NCBI GenBank assembly: GCA_937873315.1
Contig: CALMQX010000033.1
Span: forward strand, 186,001-250,000
Reading direction: 5' to 3'
Source of the DNA: an uncultured Nostocoides sp.
GTDB taxonomy: Bacteria > Actinomycetota > Actinomycetes > Actinomycetales > Dermatophilaceae
Length of the DNA stretch: 64,000 nucleotides
Positions 37,164 to 46,055 of this stretch are shown piece by piece. Position 1 is the stretch's first letter, and every line of letters begins with the position of its first letter. The position numbers and the translations under genes were made by a program. The notes under the pieces are model-generated. The model saw nothing but the letters and a program-made list of their open reading frames with translations, was not told the DNA's origin and searched no databases.

Positions 37164-38609
37164 TCAGTCCAGGTCGGCTGAGGAGGCCGCGCGGCTAGCG
37201 CCGGCACCGGCCAGCGCGGCTTCGTGGACGGCGGCGACATCGGTGTTGTCCTGCCACCACTGCTGGCCAGCCTCGGGCAGGGTGTAGATCGGGTCGTAGT
37301 AGACGTACTCGCGCGACAAAGCGCCCTGGTCGCCGGCCTCGATCGAGGTGCGGTAGTGCTTGCGCCAGAAGGACATGCCCTTCTCACTGTCATAGCTTTC
37401 GACCTGGTGGACCCAGCGCTTGCCCACGAACGGGACGTCACACACGATGCGCGGGGTCGCGAAGCCGGGGAGGTAGCCCAGGATCGAGTGCTGCAACTCC
37501 TGGGCCTCCTTGAGGGAGAGCCGCCAATGCTCGGAGAACGGGATCATGTCGCACATGTAGAAGTAGTACGGCGTGATCATGGCTTCGTCCTGAAGGGCAA
37601 AGCACAGATCGAGCAGTTGCTCGGTGGAGTCGTTGACGCCACGCATGAGCACACCCTGGTTGCGCACATCGCGGGCTCCGGCCTCGAGCATGGCCCGGGC
37701 TGCCTTGGCCACCAGCGGCGTCACCGACTGGACGTTGTTGACGTGAGTGTGGATCGCCAAAGAGACGCCGCGCTGGCGAGCCTTGGCGGACACCCTCCCG
37801 ACGCCTTCGACCACGTCGTCCTGGAGCCAGTGCTGCGGCAGACCCATCAGGGCCTTGGTGGCCAGGCGGATGTCGCGAATCGTGTCGACCTCGAGCAGTT
37901 TGTCGAGGAAGCCTTCGAGGTTCTTCCACGGCATATTGGCCACATCGCCGCCGGAGACGACGACATCCCGAACGCCGGGGGTGCGCTGCAGGTAGTCGAG
38001 CATGGCGGCATACCGGTCGACCGGCTTGCCCGCGAGCTTGAGCTTGGCCACCTGGGGGGTGGAGTTGCCTACCAAGTCCATCCGGGTGCAGTGACCGCAG
38101 TACTGCGGGCAGGTCGGCAGCATCTCCGCGAGCACCTTGGTGGGGTAGCGGTGGGTCAGCCCCTCGACCGCCCACATGTCGTGCTCGTGGAGTGAGTCGC
38201 GCGTGGCGAAGGGGTGGCTCGGCCAGTCGGTGCGCCGGTCGGTGAACACCGGGAGCATGTAACGCCGCACCGGGTCGCGGTAGAACTCGTCCGTGAATGC
38301 CACCCCAGCAGCGGGCATGGCGCCCTCGGTGGCCGGCACCATGGTGTTCATCATCTGGGGGGTGACCAGCATGGACATGGTGGCGCGCTCGGCCTGGTCG
38401 CGCTCGAGGTCGGCGTAGAACTCATCGGTGAGCAGGTCGCCCATGAGTGCCTTGAGCTGGCCGATGTTCTTGACGCAGTTGACGCGCTGCCACTGAGCGT
38501 CCTCCCACTGAGCGGCGGTCACCTCACGCCACCCCGGCAGGCGGGTCCAGTCGGGCTCAATCAGCTCGCGACGCCGGTAGACGTAGGGCTGGTCGATATT
38601 CGCAGTCAT
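37164..38609 (-). CDS. kamA: Lysine 2,3-aminomutase KamA
   Basis: A 481-residue radical-SAM, PLP-dependent enzyme converting L-lysine to L-beta-lysine. The cluster motif CPQYCGHCTR (CxxxCxxC) lies near residue 168; VVSGGDVANM and HTHVNNVQSVTP are typical of KamA, and the PLP lysine is expected in the later conserved region. It resembles KamA more than EpmB by length and C-terminal extension. First step of the lysine pathway whose later steps (kdd, kamDE, kal) follow on the opposite strand. ATG start with TATCCT 7 nt upstream. Confidence 0.92.
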   Translation of the reverse strand: MTANIDQPYVYRRRELIEPDWTRLPGWREVTAAQWEDAQWQRVNCVKNIGQLKALMGDLLTDEFYADLERDQAERATMSMLVTPQMMNTMVPATEGAMPAAGVAFTDEFYRDPVRRYMLPVFTDRRTDWPSHPFATRDSLHEHDMWAVEGLTHRYPTKVLAEMLPTCPQYCGHCTRMDLVGNSTPQVAKLKLAGKPVDRYAAMLDYLQRTPGVRDVVVSGGDVANMPWKNLEGFLDKLLEVDTIRDIRLATKALMGLPQHWLQDDVVEGVGRVSAKARQRGVSLAIHTHVNNVQSVTPLVAKAARAMLEAGARDVRNQGVLMRGVNDSTEQLLDLCFALQDEAMITPYYFYMCDMIPFSEHWRLSLKEAQELQHSILGYLPGFATPRIVCDVPFVGKRWVHQVESYDSEKGMSFWRKHYRTSIEAGDQGALSREYVYYDPIYTLPEAGQQWWQDNTDVAAVHEAALAGAGASRAASSADLD

Positions 38610-38622
38610 GCGTGGCAGGATA
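38610..38622 (-). promoter_or_regulatory. Leaderless promoter -10 box of kamA
   Basis: Reverse strand TATCCT (38617-38622), 7 nt, ATG at 38609; the closest match to the consensus TATAAT-type box in the window. Confidence 0.55.
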
Positions 38623-38695
38623 CGAGATAGATCACGGCTCTGTCACGTTTCAGCCGCAAGATCTGCATGTGTCGCGCCCCATGACAGGAGAAACT

Positions 38696-39748
38696 GTGCG
38701 CACCACCCCGTCCTCGCCCGTTGGACTGCACCGTGTGCTGGAGCCGGCCGGGGCGGCCTTGCCGCAGATCGCCGCCCGGATCGATCCGACTCCCGAGATC
38801 TGGCCCGACGAGGTGAGGATCGCCGTCGAGACGCTCAATCTCGACGCTGCGTCCTACCGGCAACTTCACGACAAGCACAGCGGCGATGGCGCGGCTATTC
38901 GCGCGGAGGTGCTGGAGATCGTCGCGGCCCGAGGCAAGATGCAGAACCCGGTGACGGGGTCTGGCGGCATGCTTATCGGGACCGTCGAGGAGGTCGGCCC
39001 GCTGGCCACTCTTGATGTGGCACCCGGGGATCGCGTGGCCACGCTGGTCTCGCTCTCGCTCACGCCACTGACCATCACCGATGGCTTGGCCCGATGGGAT
39101 GGCACGGGGGAGCGGATCCCCGCCGAAGGCACCGCCATCCTCTTCGCCCGCACGATTGCCGCCAAGCTGCCCGACGATCTCGAGCCGGAGCTGGCCCTGA
39201 TGGTCATGGACGTCTGCGGGGCGCCGGCCTTGGTTGCCCGCGTGGTGGCCGAGCAGTCCGCCCGGACCGCGCAGCCCACGGTCGTGGTTCTGGGTGGGGC
39301 CGGCAAATCAGGCTCGCTGTCGCTGGCCGCTGCCCGCGACGCGGGTGCTGGCCGGATCATCGCGGTGGTGCCGGTCGAGCGCGAGGCACAGATGCTGCGT
39401 GGCACCGGCCTGGCCGATGAGATCGTGATCGCGGATGCCCGTAGTCCACTGGGACTCTCCGAGGCAGTGGCCGCGGCCGGCGGTCCCGCGGATGTCACCG
39501 TGGTCTGCGTGGACGTGCCCGGGTGCGAGCAACCGGCCATCCTCTCGACCGCCGACCGCGGCACCATCATCTTCTTTTCCATGGCCACTCAGTTCGCTGC
39601 CGCCGCGCTGGGCGCGGAAGGGGTGGCCGCAGACGTCACGATGCTGGTCGGCAATGGGTATGCCGCTGGGCACGCCGACTACGCGCTCTCCCTGCTGCGC
39701 TCGAATGCCGCTGTGCGGGAACTGTTTCAGGCGCGCCTTCACCACTGA
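38696..39748 (+). CDS. kdd: L-erythro-3,5-diaminohexanoate dehydrogenase Kdd
   Basis: A 350-residue NAD(P)-dependent dehydrogenase, oxidising 3,5-diaminohexanoate to 5-amino-3-oxohexanoate in lysine degradation. N-terminal zinc-independent alcohol-dehydrogenase-like barrel (about 1-170) with GRVIEP-like LHRVLEPAGA, then a Rossmann domain with VVVLGGAGKSGSLSLAAARDAG near residue 198. GTG at 38696 chosen because AGGAG lies 6-7 nt upstream; an ATG five codons earlier is a weaker choice. Divergent from kamA, 86 bp apart; 152 bp containing palindromic element copy A separates it from kamD. Confidence 0.92.
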   Translation: MRTTPSSPVGLHRVLEPAGAALPQIAARIDPTPEIWPDEVRIAVETLNLDAASYRQLHDKHSGDGAAIRAEVLEIVAARGKMQNPVTGSGGMLIGTVEEVGPLATLDVAPGDRVATLVSLSLTPLTITDGLARWDGTGERIPAEGTAILFARTIAAKLPDDLEPELALMVMDVCGAPALVARVVAEQSARTAQPTVVVLGGAGKSGSLSLAAARDAGAGRIIAVVPVEREAQMLRGTGLADEIVIADARSPLGLSEAVAAAGGPADVTVVCVDVPGCEQPAILSTADRGTIIFFSMATQFAAAALGAEGVAADVTMLVGNGYAAGHADYALSLLRSNAAVRELFQARLHH

Positions 39749-39759
39749 GCCATTTCTCA

Positions 39760-39818
39760 TCGAGTGTCGGGTTGTGGTCCCTTTGGCGGGGCCAAAGGGA
39801 CCACAACCCGACACTCGA
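39760..39818. repeat. Palindromic element copy A (28-bp perfect arms)
   Basis: Arms 39760-39787 and 39791-39818 are perfect reverse complements around GGG. The outer 21 bp of each arm (TCGAGTGTCGGGTTGTGGTC plus C, and its complement) recur exactly at 53137-53195 and 53960-54018. The 4 bp flanking it on both sides are CTCA. Could act as a bidirectional terminator after kdd, but its recurrence marks it as a dispersed repeat. Confidence 0.9.
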
Positions 39819-39888
39819 CTCAGTTTCCGAATCCGAAAGGTCTTCCGCCGCCGCCCAGTGATGGCCGCAAGACCTGCGGAAAAGTTGA

Positions 39889-39900
39889 TAGATTGACGCC
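39889..39900 (+). promoter_or_regulatory. Leaderless promoter -10 box of kamD
   Basis: TAGATT (39889-39894), 6 nt, GTG at 39901. Confidence 0.5.
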
Positions 39901-41508
39901 GTGTCTCCGCGAGTGAAGCCACTACTCGACCTTGATCCGTCCGTCGTGCGACGTGCCCGGTCGCTGGCCCGCAAGGCGGGTCAGCCGGTCGTCGAGCTAG
40001 CGCGCAGCCATACGACGGTCTCCGTCGAGCGCGCGACCCTGCGTCTGGCTGGCCTGACGGGCGCCGACCACGAGAATGTGCCCTGGGTGAACCACCTGGT
40101 CGACGCCGTACGTGACAGCGTCGGTCTGGAGCATGGCGTCTGCCTGCCGGCCTGGGATGCGCTGCAACGAGGTGAGGCGCCGGACTTGCTCACGCTGGCC
40201 CAAAAGGCTTCCGCTGGTGCGGTGAGTTTCCGGATCCCCGAGAAGGGCGCCCGCACCCGCGCCGCCCGTTCGGCTCGCTCGGCGGTGGCTGGCGGCATCC
40301 GCACCATTGATCGGCAGCGCGCCACCCGCGACAAACTCATCGGTAAGCATGGCGACCCGAAGCAGAAGCCGTGGATCTACCTCATCGTGGCCACCGGCGA
40401 TATCTATGAGGACATCCCGCAGGCGCAGGAGGCTGCCCGCGAGGGCGCCGACATCATTGCGGTGATCCGGTCGACCGGGCAGAGCCTGCTCGATTTCGTC
40501 CCCGAAGGCGCGACCCGTGAGGGCTATGCCGGCACGTACGCCACCCAAGAGAACTTCCGGCTCATGCGGGCGGCCCTGGACCAGTCCAGCAAAGAACTCG
40601 GCCGCTACATCCGGCTCACCAATTACGCCTCCGGCCTGTGTATGCCGGAGATCGCGACCCTGGCCGGGCTGGAGCGTCTCGACATGATGCTCAACGACAG
40701 CATGTACGGCATCCTCTTCCGGGATATCAACCCGATCCGGACCTTCGTGGACCAACGCTTCAGCCGACAGATCCATGCCCGCGCCGGGATCATCATCAAT
40801 ACCGGCGAGGACAACTACCTGACCACCGCGGACGCGATCGAGGCGGCCCACACGGTGACCGTCAGCCAGTTGCTCAATGAGTACTTCGCCAAGGAGGCCG
40901 GGCTCGCTGACTGGCAGCTCGGCCTCGGGCACGCGTTCGAGATCGACCCGAACGTCAAAGACTCCTTCCGCCTTGAATTGGCGCATGCGCTTCTGGCCCG
41001 ACAGCTCTTCCCGCAGGCGCCGCTGAAGTGGATGCCGCCGACCAAGCACATGACCGGCGACATCTTCCGCGGTTACCTGCTCGACGGCTTCTTCAACCTC
41101 GTGGGCGCGATGACCGGCCAGGGCATCCTGCTCGTGGGCATGATGACCGAGGCGGTGGTCACGCCCTGGCTCTCCGATCGTGATCTGGCTCTGCAGAACG
41201 TCCGCTACGTGATGAATGCCGCCGGGGGCCTCACCGAGGACTTCGCGCCGCCCTCCAACGGGCTCATCCAGACCCGCGCCCGACAGGTGCTTTCCGAGGC
41301 GGTGGATCTGCTCGATGAGATCGTGACCGACACCAGCGGGCGCGGCAGCGCCTACCCGCAGCCCTTGCTCAGTGCGATCGCCGATGGCACCTTCGGCGCG
41401 ATGAAACGGCCACCGACCAAGGGCAAGGGCCTGGACGGCGTGGTCCGCAAGGCCGATGACTACGACAATCCGGCCGTCACGCTGCTCGAGGAAGGTGGCA
41501 CCCGATGA
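39901..41508 (+). CDS. kamD: L-beta-lysine 5,6-aminomutase alpha subunit KamD
   Basis: A 535-residue large subunit of the adenosylcobalamin- and PLP-dependent aminomutase that moves the terminal amino group of beta-lysine to give 3,5-diaminohexanoate. The TIM-barrel part contains YLIVATGDIYEDIPQAQEAA, GTYATQENFRLMRAALD, RLTNYASGLCMPEIA and the GLADWQLGLGHAFEIDP stretch, all typical of KamD/OraS-like mutases. GTG start with leaderless box. ATGA overlap with kamE. Requires cobalamin. Confidence 0.95.
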   Translation: MSPRVKPLLDLDPSVVRRARSLARKAGQPVVELARSHTTVSVERATLRLAGLTGADHENVPWVNHLVDAVRDSVGLEHGVCLPAWDALQRGEAPDLLTLAQKASAGAVSFRIPEKGARTRAARSARSAVAGGIRTIDRQRATRDKLIGKHGDPKQKPWIYLIVATGDIYEDIPQAQEAAREGADIIAVIRSTGQSLLDFVPEGATREGYAGTYATQENFRLMRAALDQSSKELGRYIRLTNYASGLCMPEIATLAGLERLDMMLNDSMYGILFRDINPIRTFVDQRFSRQIHARAGIIINTGEDNYLTTADAIEAAHTVTVSQLLNEYFAKEAGLADWQLGLGHAFEIDPNVKDSFRLELAHALLARQLFPQAPLKWMPPTKHMTGDIFRGYLLDGFFNLVGAMTGQGILLVGMMTEAVVTPWLSDRDLALQNVRYVMNAAGGLTEDFAPPSNGLIQTRARQVLSEAVDLLDEIVTDTSGRGSAYPQPLLSAIADGTFGAMKRPPTKGKGLDGVVRKADDYDNPAVTLLEEGGTR

Positions 41509-42389
41509 CACCGCCGCGCACTGAGGCCCAGGAGACCCGGGCGCGTTCGCGCAGCCACTATGCCGAGCGCCGCATGGAGGATGCCCTTCCCGGCGAGCTC
41601 AGCCTCAATGAGCCGGGCCCGCTGGTGCGACCCTATGGCGACACCACCGGCGATGGCATGGTTCAGGTCAGTTTCACCTTGCCGCTGCCGCACGACAAGC
41701 GAGCCGAGGGAGCCGCACTCCAACTGGCCGCCAAGATGGGCATGGAGCCGGCTCTGCTGGTCCATGCCAAGGCGATGGGCCCGCACTTCACCTTCTTTGT
41801 CGTGTACGGCTCGGTCAGTCACCTCGTGGACGTCCGCGAGGTCGAGGTGATGGAACGCGAGTTCGAGCTGCTCTCGGCCCGGGACACCAACGCCGCCATC
41901 CGCAAGCACCTGCGCCGCAAATTGGTCGTGGTGGGAGCCTGCATCGGCACGGATGCGCATACGGTCGGCATCGACGCCATCCTCAATATCAAGGGATTTG
42001 CGGGGGAGAAGGGCCTGGAGTACTACCGCGAGTTGACCGTGCACAATCTCGGCGCGCAGGTCCTCATCCCGGACCTGGTGAACACCGCCCGCGAACTCAA
42101 GGCCGACGCGGTCCTGGTTTCCCAGGTCGTCACCCAAAAGGACGCGCACATCCACAACACCACCGCGATGAGCGCGGCCTTCCGGGAGGCCTTCCCGGCT
42201 GGCGAGGTGCCGCACCTGATCGTGGGCGGCCCGCGCTTCGAGGAGGGTTCCGCCGGAGCCCTCGGGGTCGACCGGATCTTTGGCCGCGGTACCACCCCGG
42301 GTGAGGTGGCGTCCTATCTCGTCCACGCTCTCGTCGATCCCGCGACGCGGCACCAGTCTCCCGAGACCCGAAAGAAGGGCCGGGCATGA
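41505..42389 (+). CDS. kamE: L-beta-lysine 5,6-aminomutase beta subunit KamE
   Basis: A 294-residue subunit carrying the B12-binding Rossmann module: VVGACIGTDAHTVGIDAILN holds the DxHxxG motif whose His ligates cobalt (near residue 150). An N-terminal dimerisation domain (about 1-110) with VRPYGDTTGDGMVQVSFTLP precedes it and should supply the PLP lysine. ATGA overlaps on both sides (kamD, kal) show tight coupling. Confidence 0.95.
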   Translation: MTPPRTEAQETRARSRSHYAERRMEDALPGELSLNEPGPLVRPYGDTTGDGMVQVSFTLPLPHDKRAEGAALQLAAKMGMEPALLVHAKAMGPHFTFFVVYGSVSHLVDVREVEVMEREFELLSARDTNAAIRKHLRRKLVVVGACIGTDAHTVGIDAILNIKGFAGEKGLEYYRELTVHNLGAQVLIPDLVNTARELKADAVLVSQVVTQKDAHIHNTTAMSAAFREAFPAGEVPHLIVGGPRFEEGSAGALGVDRIFGRGTTPGEVASYLVHALVDPATRHQSPETRKKGRA

Positions 42390-42775
42390 CCCGCGCCGAG
42401 GTCGGCATGACCGTGACCCACCGCCGTTACGTCCCGTTCAGTCACGCGCACTACGCCGGGAACCTGGTCGACGGGGCGTACTCCCTGGCCGCTTTCGGCG
42501 ATGTGGCGACCGAGATGTGCATTCGCACGGACGGCGACGAGGGCCTCTTTGCCTCCTATTCGGAGGTGCAGTTCAAGGCGCCGGTCCGCGCCGGCGACTG
42601 CATCGAGATCACTGCCACCGTGGTGCGCGTGGGCTCGCGCTCCCGCGAGATGGAGTTCGAGGTGCGCGTCATCGCCCGCGGCAACCCCGAGCGCGGGGAG
42701 TCGGCAGCCGATGTCCTCGAACCACCCATCGTGGCCACCACGGCTCGCGGAGTGGTGGTCGTTCCAGCGGCCTGA
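42386..42775 (+). CDS. kal: 3-aminobutyryl-CoA ammonia lyase Kal
   Basis: A 129-residue hotdog-fold enzyme that removes ammonia from 3-aminobutyryl-CoA to give crotonyl-CoA, the last specific step of the pathway. Conserved VPFSHAHYAGNLVDGAYSLA (the FxxAHY..N pattern near residues 17-33) and FGDVATEMCIRTDGDEGLF. Third gene of the kamDE-kal operon. The preceding step, Kce (a DUF849 protein), is not encoded in the window. Confidence 0.9.
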   Translation: MTRAEVGMTVTHRRYVPFSHAHYAGNLVDGAYSLAAFGDVATEMCIRTDGDEGLFASYSEVQFKAPVRAGDCIEITATVVRVGSRSREMEFEVRVIARGNPERGESAADVLEPPIVATTARGVVVVPAA

Positions 42776-42782
42776 CGTGACC

Positions 42783-42794
42783 TACCGTGTGGGG
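42783..42794 (+). promoter_or_regulatory. Leaderless promoter -10 box of lnt
   Basis: TACCGT (42783-42788), 6 nt, GTG at 42795. Chooses this GTG among three in-frame GTG codons. Confidence 0.45.
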
Positions 42795-44369
42795 GTGTCA
42801 CGTCGCGCTCTGCTGACCCGCCTCTTGGGGGCGGCGCTGGCTGGCGTCTGCCTGTGGTTGGCGCTGCCCACGCATGACCTGTGGTGGTTGGCTCCGCTCG
42901 GTCTCGCGCTCTTTGGTCTGGTCACGCTGGAGGCCGGCTGGCGCCAAGGCGCGCTCCTCGGGTTGATCACCGGGTGTGCCGTCTTCCTGCCCGTGCTGTC
43001 CTGGTCTGGAACCTATGTCGGTCTCGTGCCCCAGTTGGCTCTGACCTCCTTGGAGGCGCTCTACCTGGCGGCCGTGGGGTGCGTCCTGGGCGGTGTGGGC
43101 CGGCGCCTCCTGGCCCGGGGGCACCGGTTTGCCGCTGTGGCCGCGCTGCCCGTGGTGTGGGTGCTGGGGGAGTGGGCTCGCTCGACCACGCCCTTCGGGG
43201 GCTTCCCGTGGGCGCGGGTTGCCTTCAGTCAGGCCGATGGCCCGCTGGTGGCCTATGCCGCGTGGGCCGGCGCCCCGGGGGTGTCCTTCGCTGTCGCTGC
43301 CGTGGGCGCTGGACTGCTGCACGCGGCCTACCGCCTGCGTGAACGGCAGTGGCGGGCAGCGCCCTGGTCGTTGGCGGTCAGTGCCATCCTGCTGGCGGTC
43401 GCCACCGCCATCCCGCTGCCGACGCAGGGGCGTTCGGTCACCGTGGGATATGTCCAAGGCAATGTGCCGCGGGCCGGCCTGGACTTCAACGCCGAACGTC
43501 GGGCCGTGCTCGACAACCACGTGCAGGGCACAGTGCGCTTGGCCGCCGAGATCGCGGCCGGCCAGACCCGGCCGGATGTCGTCCTCTGGCCGGAGAACTC
43601 CTCGGACATCGACCCTTTCCGCAATGAGGATGCGCGGGCTCAGATCCGCACCGCGGTCAATGCCGTGAACATGCCGCTCCTGGTCGGTGCCGTAGTGGAG
43701 GTCGATCAGGACCACATTGCCAATGCCTCGCTGCTCTATCGCCCGGGGGTCGAGATTCCTGAGCGATACGACAAACTGCACCCGGTGCCCTTCGCTGAGT
43801 ACATCCCGTACCGGAGCTTCTTTCGGACCTTTAGCGACAAGGTCGATCTGGTCCGGCGTGACTTCGTGGCTGGCACGAGCATCGGCGCGTTCAGCATTCC
43901 GTCCGCGACCGGTGAGTTCTGGCTACTGCCCACGATCTGTTTTGAGGTCGCCTACGACGGGCTGATGCGTGAGAGTGTCACCTCGAAGGCAGGCGACTCG
44001 GTGCTGGTCGTGCAAACCAACAATGCGACCTTCGGCTTCACCGCAGAGTCCGAACAGCAGTTGGCCATTTCGCGTCTGCGGGCCGTCGAACACGGCCGGG
44101 CCGTGGTGCACATCTCGACCGTCGGCGTGTCGGGAATCGTTGCTCCGGACGGAACAGTGAGCCACCGGACGTCGTTGTTCACTGCACAGCAGGGGCTCGC
44201 CGTCGTGCCTGTCCGCGCTGGCTACACCCTCTCCGACCGGATCGGCGCTGCTCCGGAGTGGCTCATCGCGGCGGCCTTTGTCCTCCTGATGGCCATGGCG
44301 CTGCGGCCAGTTCGAAAGGCTAGGGTCGTAGCACCGTCCGTACGCACCAAGGAACGCACCATTGTCTGA
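42795..44369 (+). CDS. lnt: Apolipoprotein N-acyltransferase Lnt
   Basis: A 524-residue membrane enzyme adding the third acyl chain to lipoproteins. Six to seven N-terminal helices (about 8-205) precede a nitrilase-like extracytoplasmic domain: catalytic Glu in DVVLWPENSSDID, Lys in ERYDKLHPVPFAEYIP, and Cys in LLPTICFEVAYDG; a last helix near 495-512. In many actinobacteria lnt is next to or fused with polyprenol-phosphate mannose synthase (Ppm1); here ppm follows as a separate overlapping gene. Confidence 0.93.
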   Translation: MSRRALLTRLLGAALAGVCLWLALPTHDLWWLAPLGLALFGLVTLEAGWRQGALLGLITGCAVFLPVLSWSGTYVGLVPQLALTSLEALYLAAVGCVLGGVGRRLLARGHRFAAVAALPVVWVLGEWARSTTPFGGFPWARVAFSQADGPLVAYAAWAGAPGVSFAVAAVGAGLLHAAYRLRERQWRAAPWSLAVSAILLAVATAIPLPTQGRSVTVGYVQGNVPRAGLDFNAERRAVLDNHVQGTVRLAAEIAAGQTRPDVVLWPENSSDIDPFRNEDARAQIRTAVNAVNMPLLVGAVVEVDQDHIANASLLYRPGVEIPERYDKLHPVPFAEYIPYRSFFRTFSDKVDLVRRDFVAGTSIGAFSIPSATGEFWLLPTICFEVAYDGLMRESVTSKAGDSVLVVQTNNATFGFTAESEQQLAISRLRAVEHGRAVVHISTVGVSGIVAPDGTVSHRTSLFTAQQGLAVVPVRAGYTLSDRIGAAPEWLIAAAFVLLMAMALRPVRKARVVAPSVRTKERTIV

Positions 44370-45147
44370 CAGCTCACGTCCACCGCTGAAGCGGGTCGCC
44401 GTGCTCATCCCGACGTACAACGAGCGCGAGAACGTGCCCCGCATCGTCGAGGGGGTCCGTCGGCATGCTCCGCATGTCGATGTGGTGATCCTCGACGACA
44501 ACTCTCCCGATGGGACCGGTGAGGTCGCTGACGCCATCGCGGCGAAGGACCCGCAGGTCCACGTGGTGCACCGCGAGGCCAAGGCCGGTCTGGGAGCCGC
44601 CTACTTGCACGGTTTCGCGTGGGCCAAGGACCAGGGCTATGACGCCGTGATGGAGATGGACGCCGACGGCTCGCATCGTCCGGAGCACCTGCCGGCCATG
44701 CTGGCCGCCGCCGAAAGCGCCGACGTGGTGATCGGCTCGCGGTGGGTTCCCGGCGGTGAAGTGGTCAACTGGCCGGCCATCCGCAAGGTCATCTCCGTCG
44801 GCGGCAATATCTACACCAAGGCCATGCTCGGGATGCGGGTCAATGACGCGACCGCCGGGTTCCGGGTGTATCGGATGAGCGCTCTGGACGCAATGGGTCT
44901 GGGCGATGTGGCGTCGCAGGGCTACTGCTTCCAGATTGACCTGACCCGGCGTGCGGTGAGGTCTGGACTCAAGGTCGTCGAGGTGCCGATCTCCTTCGTG
45001 GAGCGCGAGATCGGTGACTCCAAGATGTCGGGTGACATTGTCCGCGAGGCGCTGACCCGGATTACCGTCTGGGGTGTCGCGCATCGTGGCCGGCAGGTGC
45101 GGTCAGCGATCGATCGCCGACGCGAGCCGAGGTGGCACACACTGTGA
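44362..45147 (+). CDS. ppm: Polyprenol monophosphomannose synthase
   Basis: A 261-residue family 2 glycosyltransferase transferring mannose from GDP-mannose to polyprenyl phosphate, donor for lipoglycans and mannoproteins. VLIPTYNERENVPRIV, VVILDDNSPDGTGEVAD, the metal-binding MEMDADGSHRPEHLP and SRWVPGGEVVNWP are characteristic; no membrane anchor. The start is a TTG at 44362 with AAGGA 8 nt upstream, overlapping the lnt stop by 8 bp. Confidence 0.92.
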   Translation: MSDSSRPPLKRVAVLIPTYNERENVPRIVEGVRRHAPHVDVVILDDNSPDGTGEVADAIAAKDPQVHVVHREAKAGLGAAYLHGFAWAKDQGYDAVMEMDADGSHRPEHLPAMLAAAESADVVIGSRWVPGGEVVNWPAIRKVISVGGNIYTKAMLGMRVNDATAGFRVYRMSALDAMGLGDVASQGYCFQIDLTRRAVRSGLKVVEVPISFVEREIGDSKMSGDIVREALTRITVWGVAHRGRQVRSAIDRRREPRWHTL

Positions 45148-45608
45148 GGCGCCGTCCCCGCTGGCTCGCATGGGTCTTCCTGGCGCTGCTCATCGTGCCA
45201 GTGGTGGAGATCGCCGCGATCATTGCCGTGGGGCGGGTCATTGGTGGGTGGCCAACCGTTGCTCTGCTGGTCATTGAGTCGCTGCTCGGAGCTTGGCTGG
45301 TGCGGCGAGAGGGGGCGAAGGCCTGGTCCGCCCTCAGGGAGGCCCTGACCACGGGGCGCATGCCCAGCCGCCAACTTGCTGACGCTGCCTTGGTCCTCAT
45401 CGGCGGCACCCTGTTGCTCACGCCCGGGTTTCTGACGGACGTGGTCGGCTTCTTCTTTGTCCTGCCGTTCACCCGCCCGCTCGCCCGAGGGGTCCTGCAG
45501 CGAGCGGTCGAGCGGCGGCTCCTGGGGCCGGTCTCCGGGAAGCCGGGACGTCCTGGCGGTCCAAGTACCTCAGGGCCGGACGTCATCCAAGGCGAAGTCG
45601 TCGATTAG
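45144..45608 (+). CDS. FxsA family membrane protein
   Basis: A 154-residue inner membrane protein of the FxsA family (in E. coli, overproduction relieves exclusion of phage T7 by the F plasmid). Hydrophobic helices at about 9-28 and 32-48, the ESLLGAWLVRREGAKAW segment, and a third hydrophobic part LVLIGGTLLLTPGFLTDVVG. GTG at 45144 overlaps the ppm stop (GTGA); a GTG four codons earlier is an alternative. Confidence 0.87.
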   Translation: MRRRPRWLAWVFLALLIVPVVEIAAIIAVGRVIGGWPTVALLVIESLLGAWLVRREGAKAWSALREALTTGRMPSRQLADAALVLIGGTLLLTPGFLTDVVGFFFVLPFTRPLARGVLQRAVERRLLGPVSGKPGRPGGPSTSGPDVIQGEVVD

Positions 45609-45635
45609 CCGACCAGGTGACGGCTCACCCAGCCG

Positions 45636-45680
45636 AATGCCGTGGGCCCGCCTTCTCAGTGAAGGCGGGCCCACGGCATT
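45636..45680. terminator. Bidirectional terminator hairpin between fxsA and rbpA
   Basis: Perfect 20-bp arms 45636-45655 and 45661-45680 around TCAGT, starting 27 bp after the fxsA stop and ending 15 bp before the rbpA stop. GC-rich stem flanked by AAT/ATT; no long T-tract, usual for actinobacteria. Confidence 0.75.
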
Positions 45681-45695
45681 TCAGGGGCGCGGGGG

Positions 45696-46055
45696 TCAGG
45701 CGCTCTTGCGGGTGACCTTCTCGCCGCGCGACTGGCGAAGCAGCGTAAGCCGCTCCTCGAGGAGTTCCTCGAGCTCGGGGATGGAGCGCCGCTCCAGCAG
45801 CATGTCCCAGTGGGTGCGGGCCGGCTTCACCGGCTTGGGCGCCGGGAGGTCCGACTGGCCCTGGAGGAGCGCTTCGCTGCCACAGCGGCATTCCCAGGTC
45901 GGGGGAATCTCGGCCTCGATCGAGAAGGGCAACTCGATGACATGCCCATTGGGGCAGCGGTAGGTCGTGATCTGGCGCTGGCTAGGCACGACGTGCTCGT
46001 CGCGCTCCATGCTCAGGGCGCCAAGGCGGCTGCCGCGCAGACTTCGTTCGGCCAT
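45696..46055 (-). CDS. rbpA: RNA polymerase-binding protein RbpA
   Basis: A 119-residue actinobacterial transcription factor that binds principal sigma and stabilises the open complex. N-terminal tail MAERSLRGSRLGALSMERDE, core domain (about 28-72) with two Cys in WECRCGSEA, basic linker KPVKPARTHWDMLLERRS and C-terminal sigma-interaction helix (about 80-112). The Y-x-C-xxGH segment YRCPNGH provides the first zinc ligands. GGGAGA a few nt before the ATG. RbpA helps promoters with an extended or isolated -10 box, relevant to the many TANNNT-only promoters here. Confidence 0.95.
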   Translation of the reverse strand: MAERSLRGSRLGALSMERDEHVVPSQRQITTYRCPNGHVIELPFSIEAEIPPTWECRCGSEALLQGQSDLPAPKPVKPARTHWDMLLERRSIPELEELLEERLTLLRQSRGEKVTRKSA

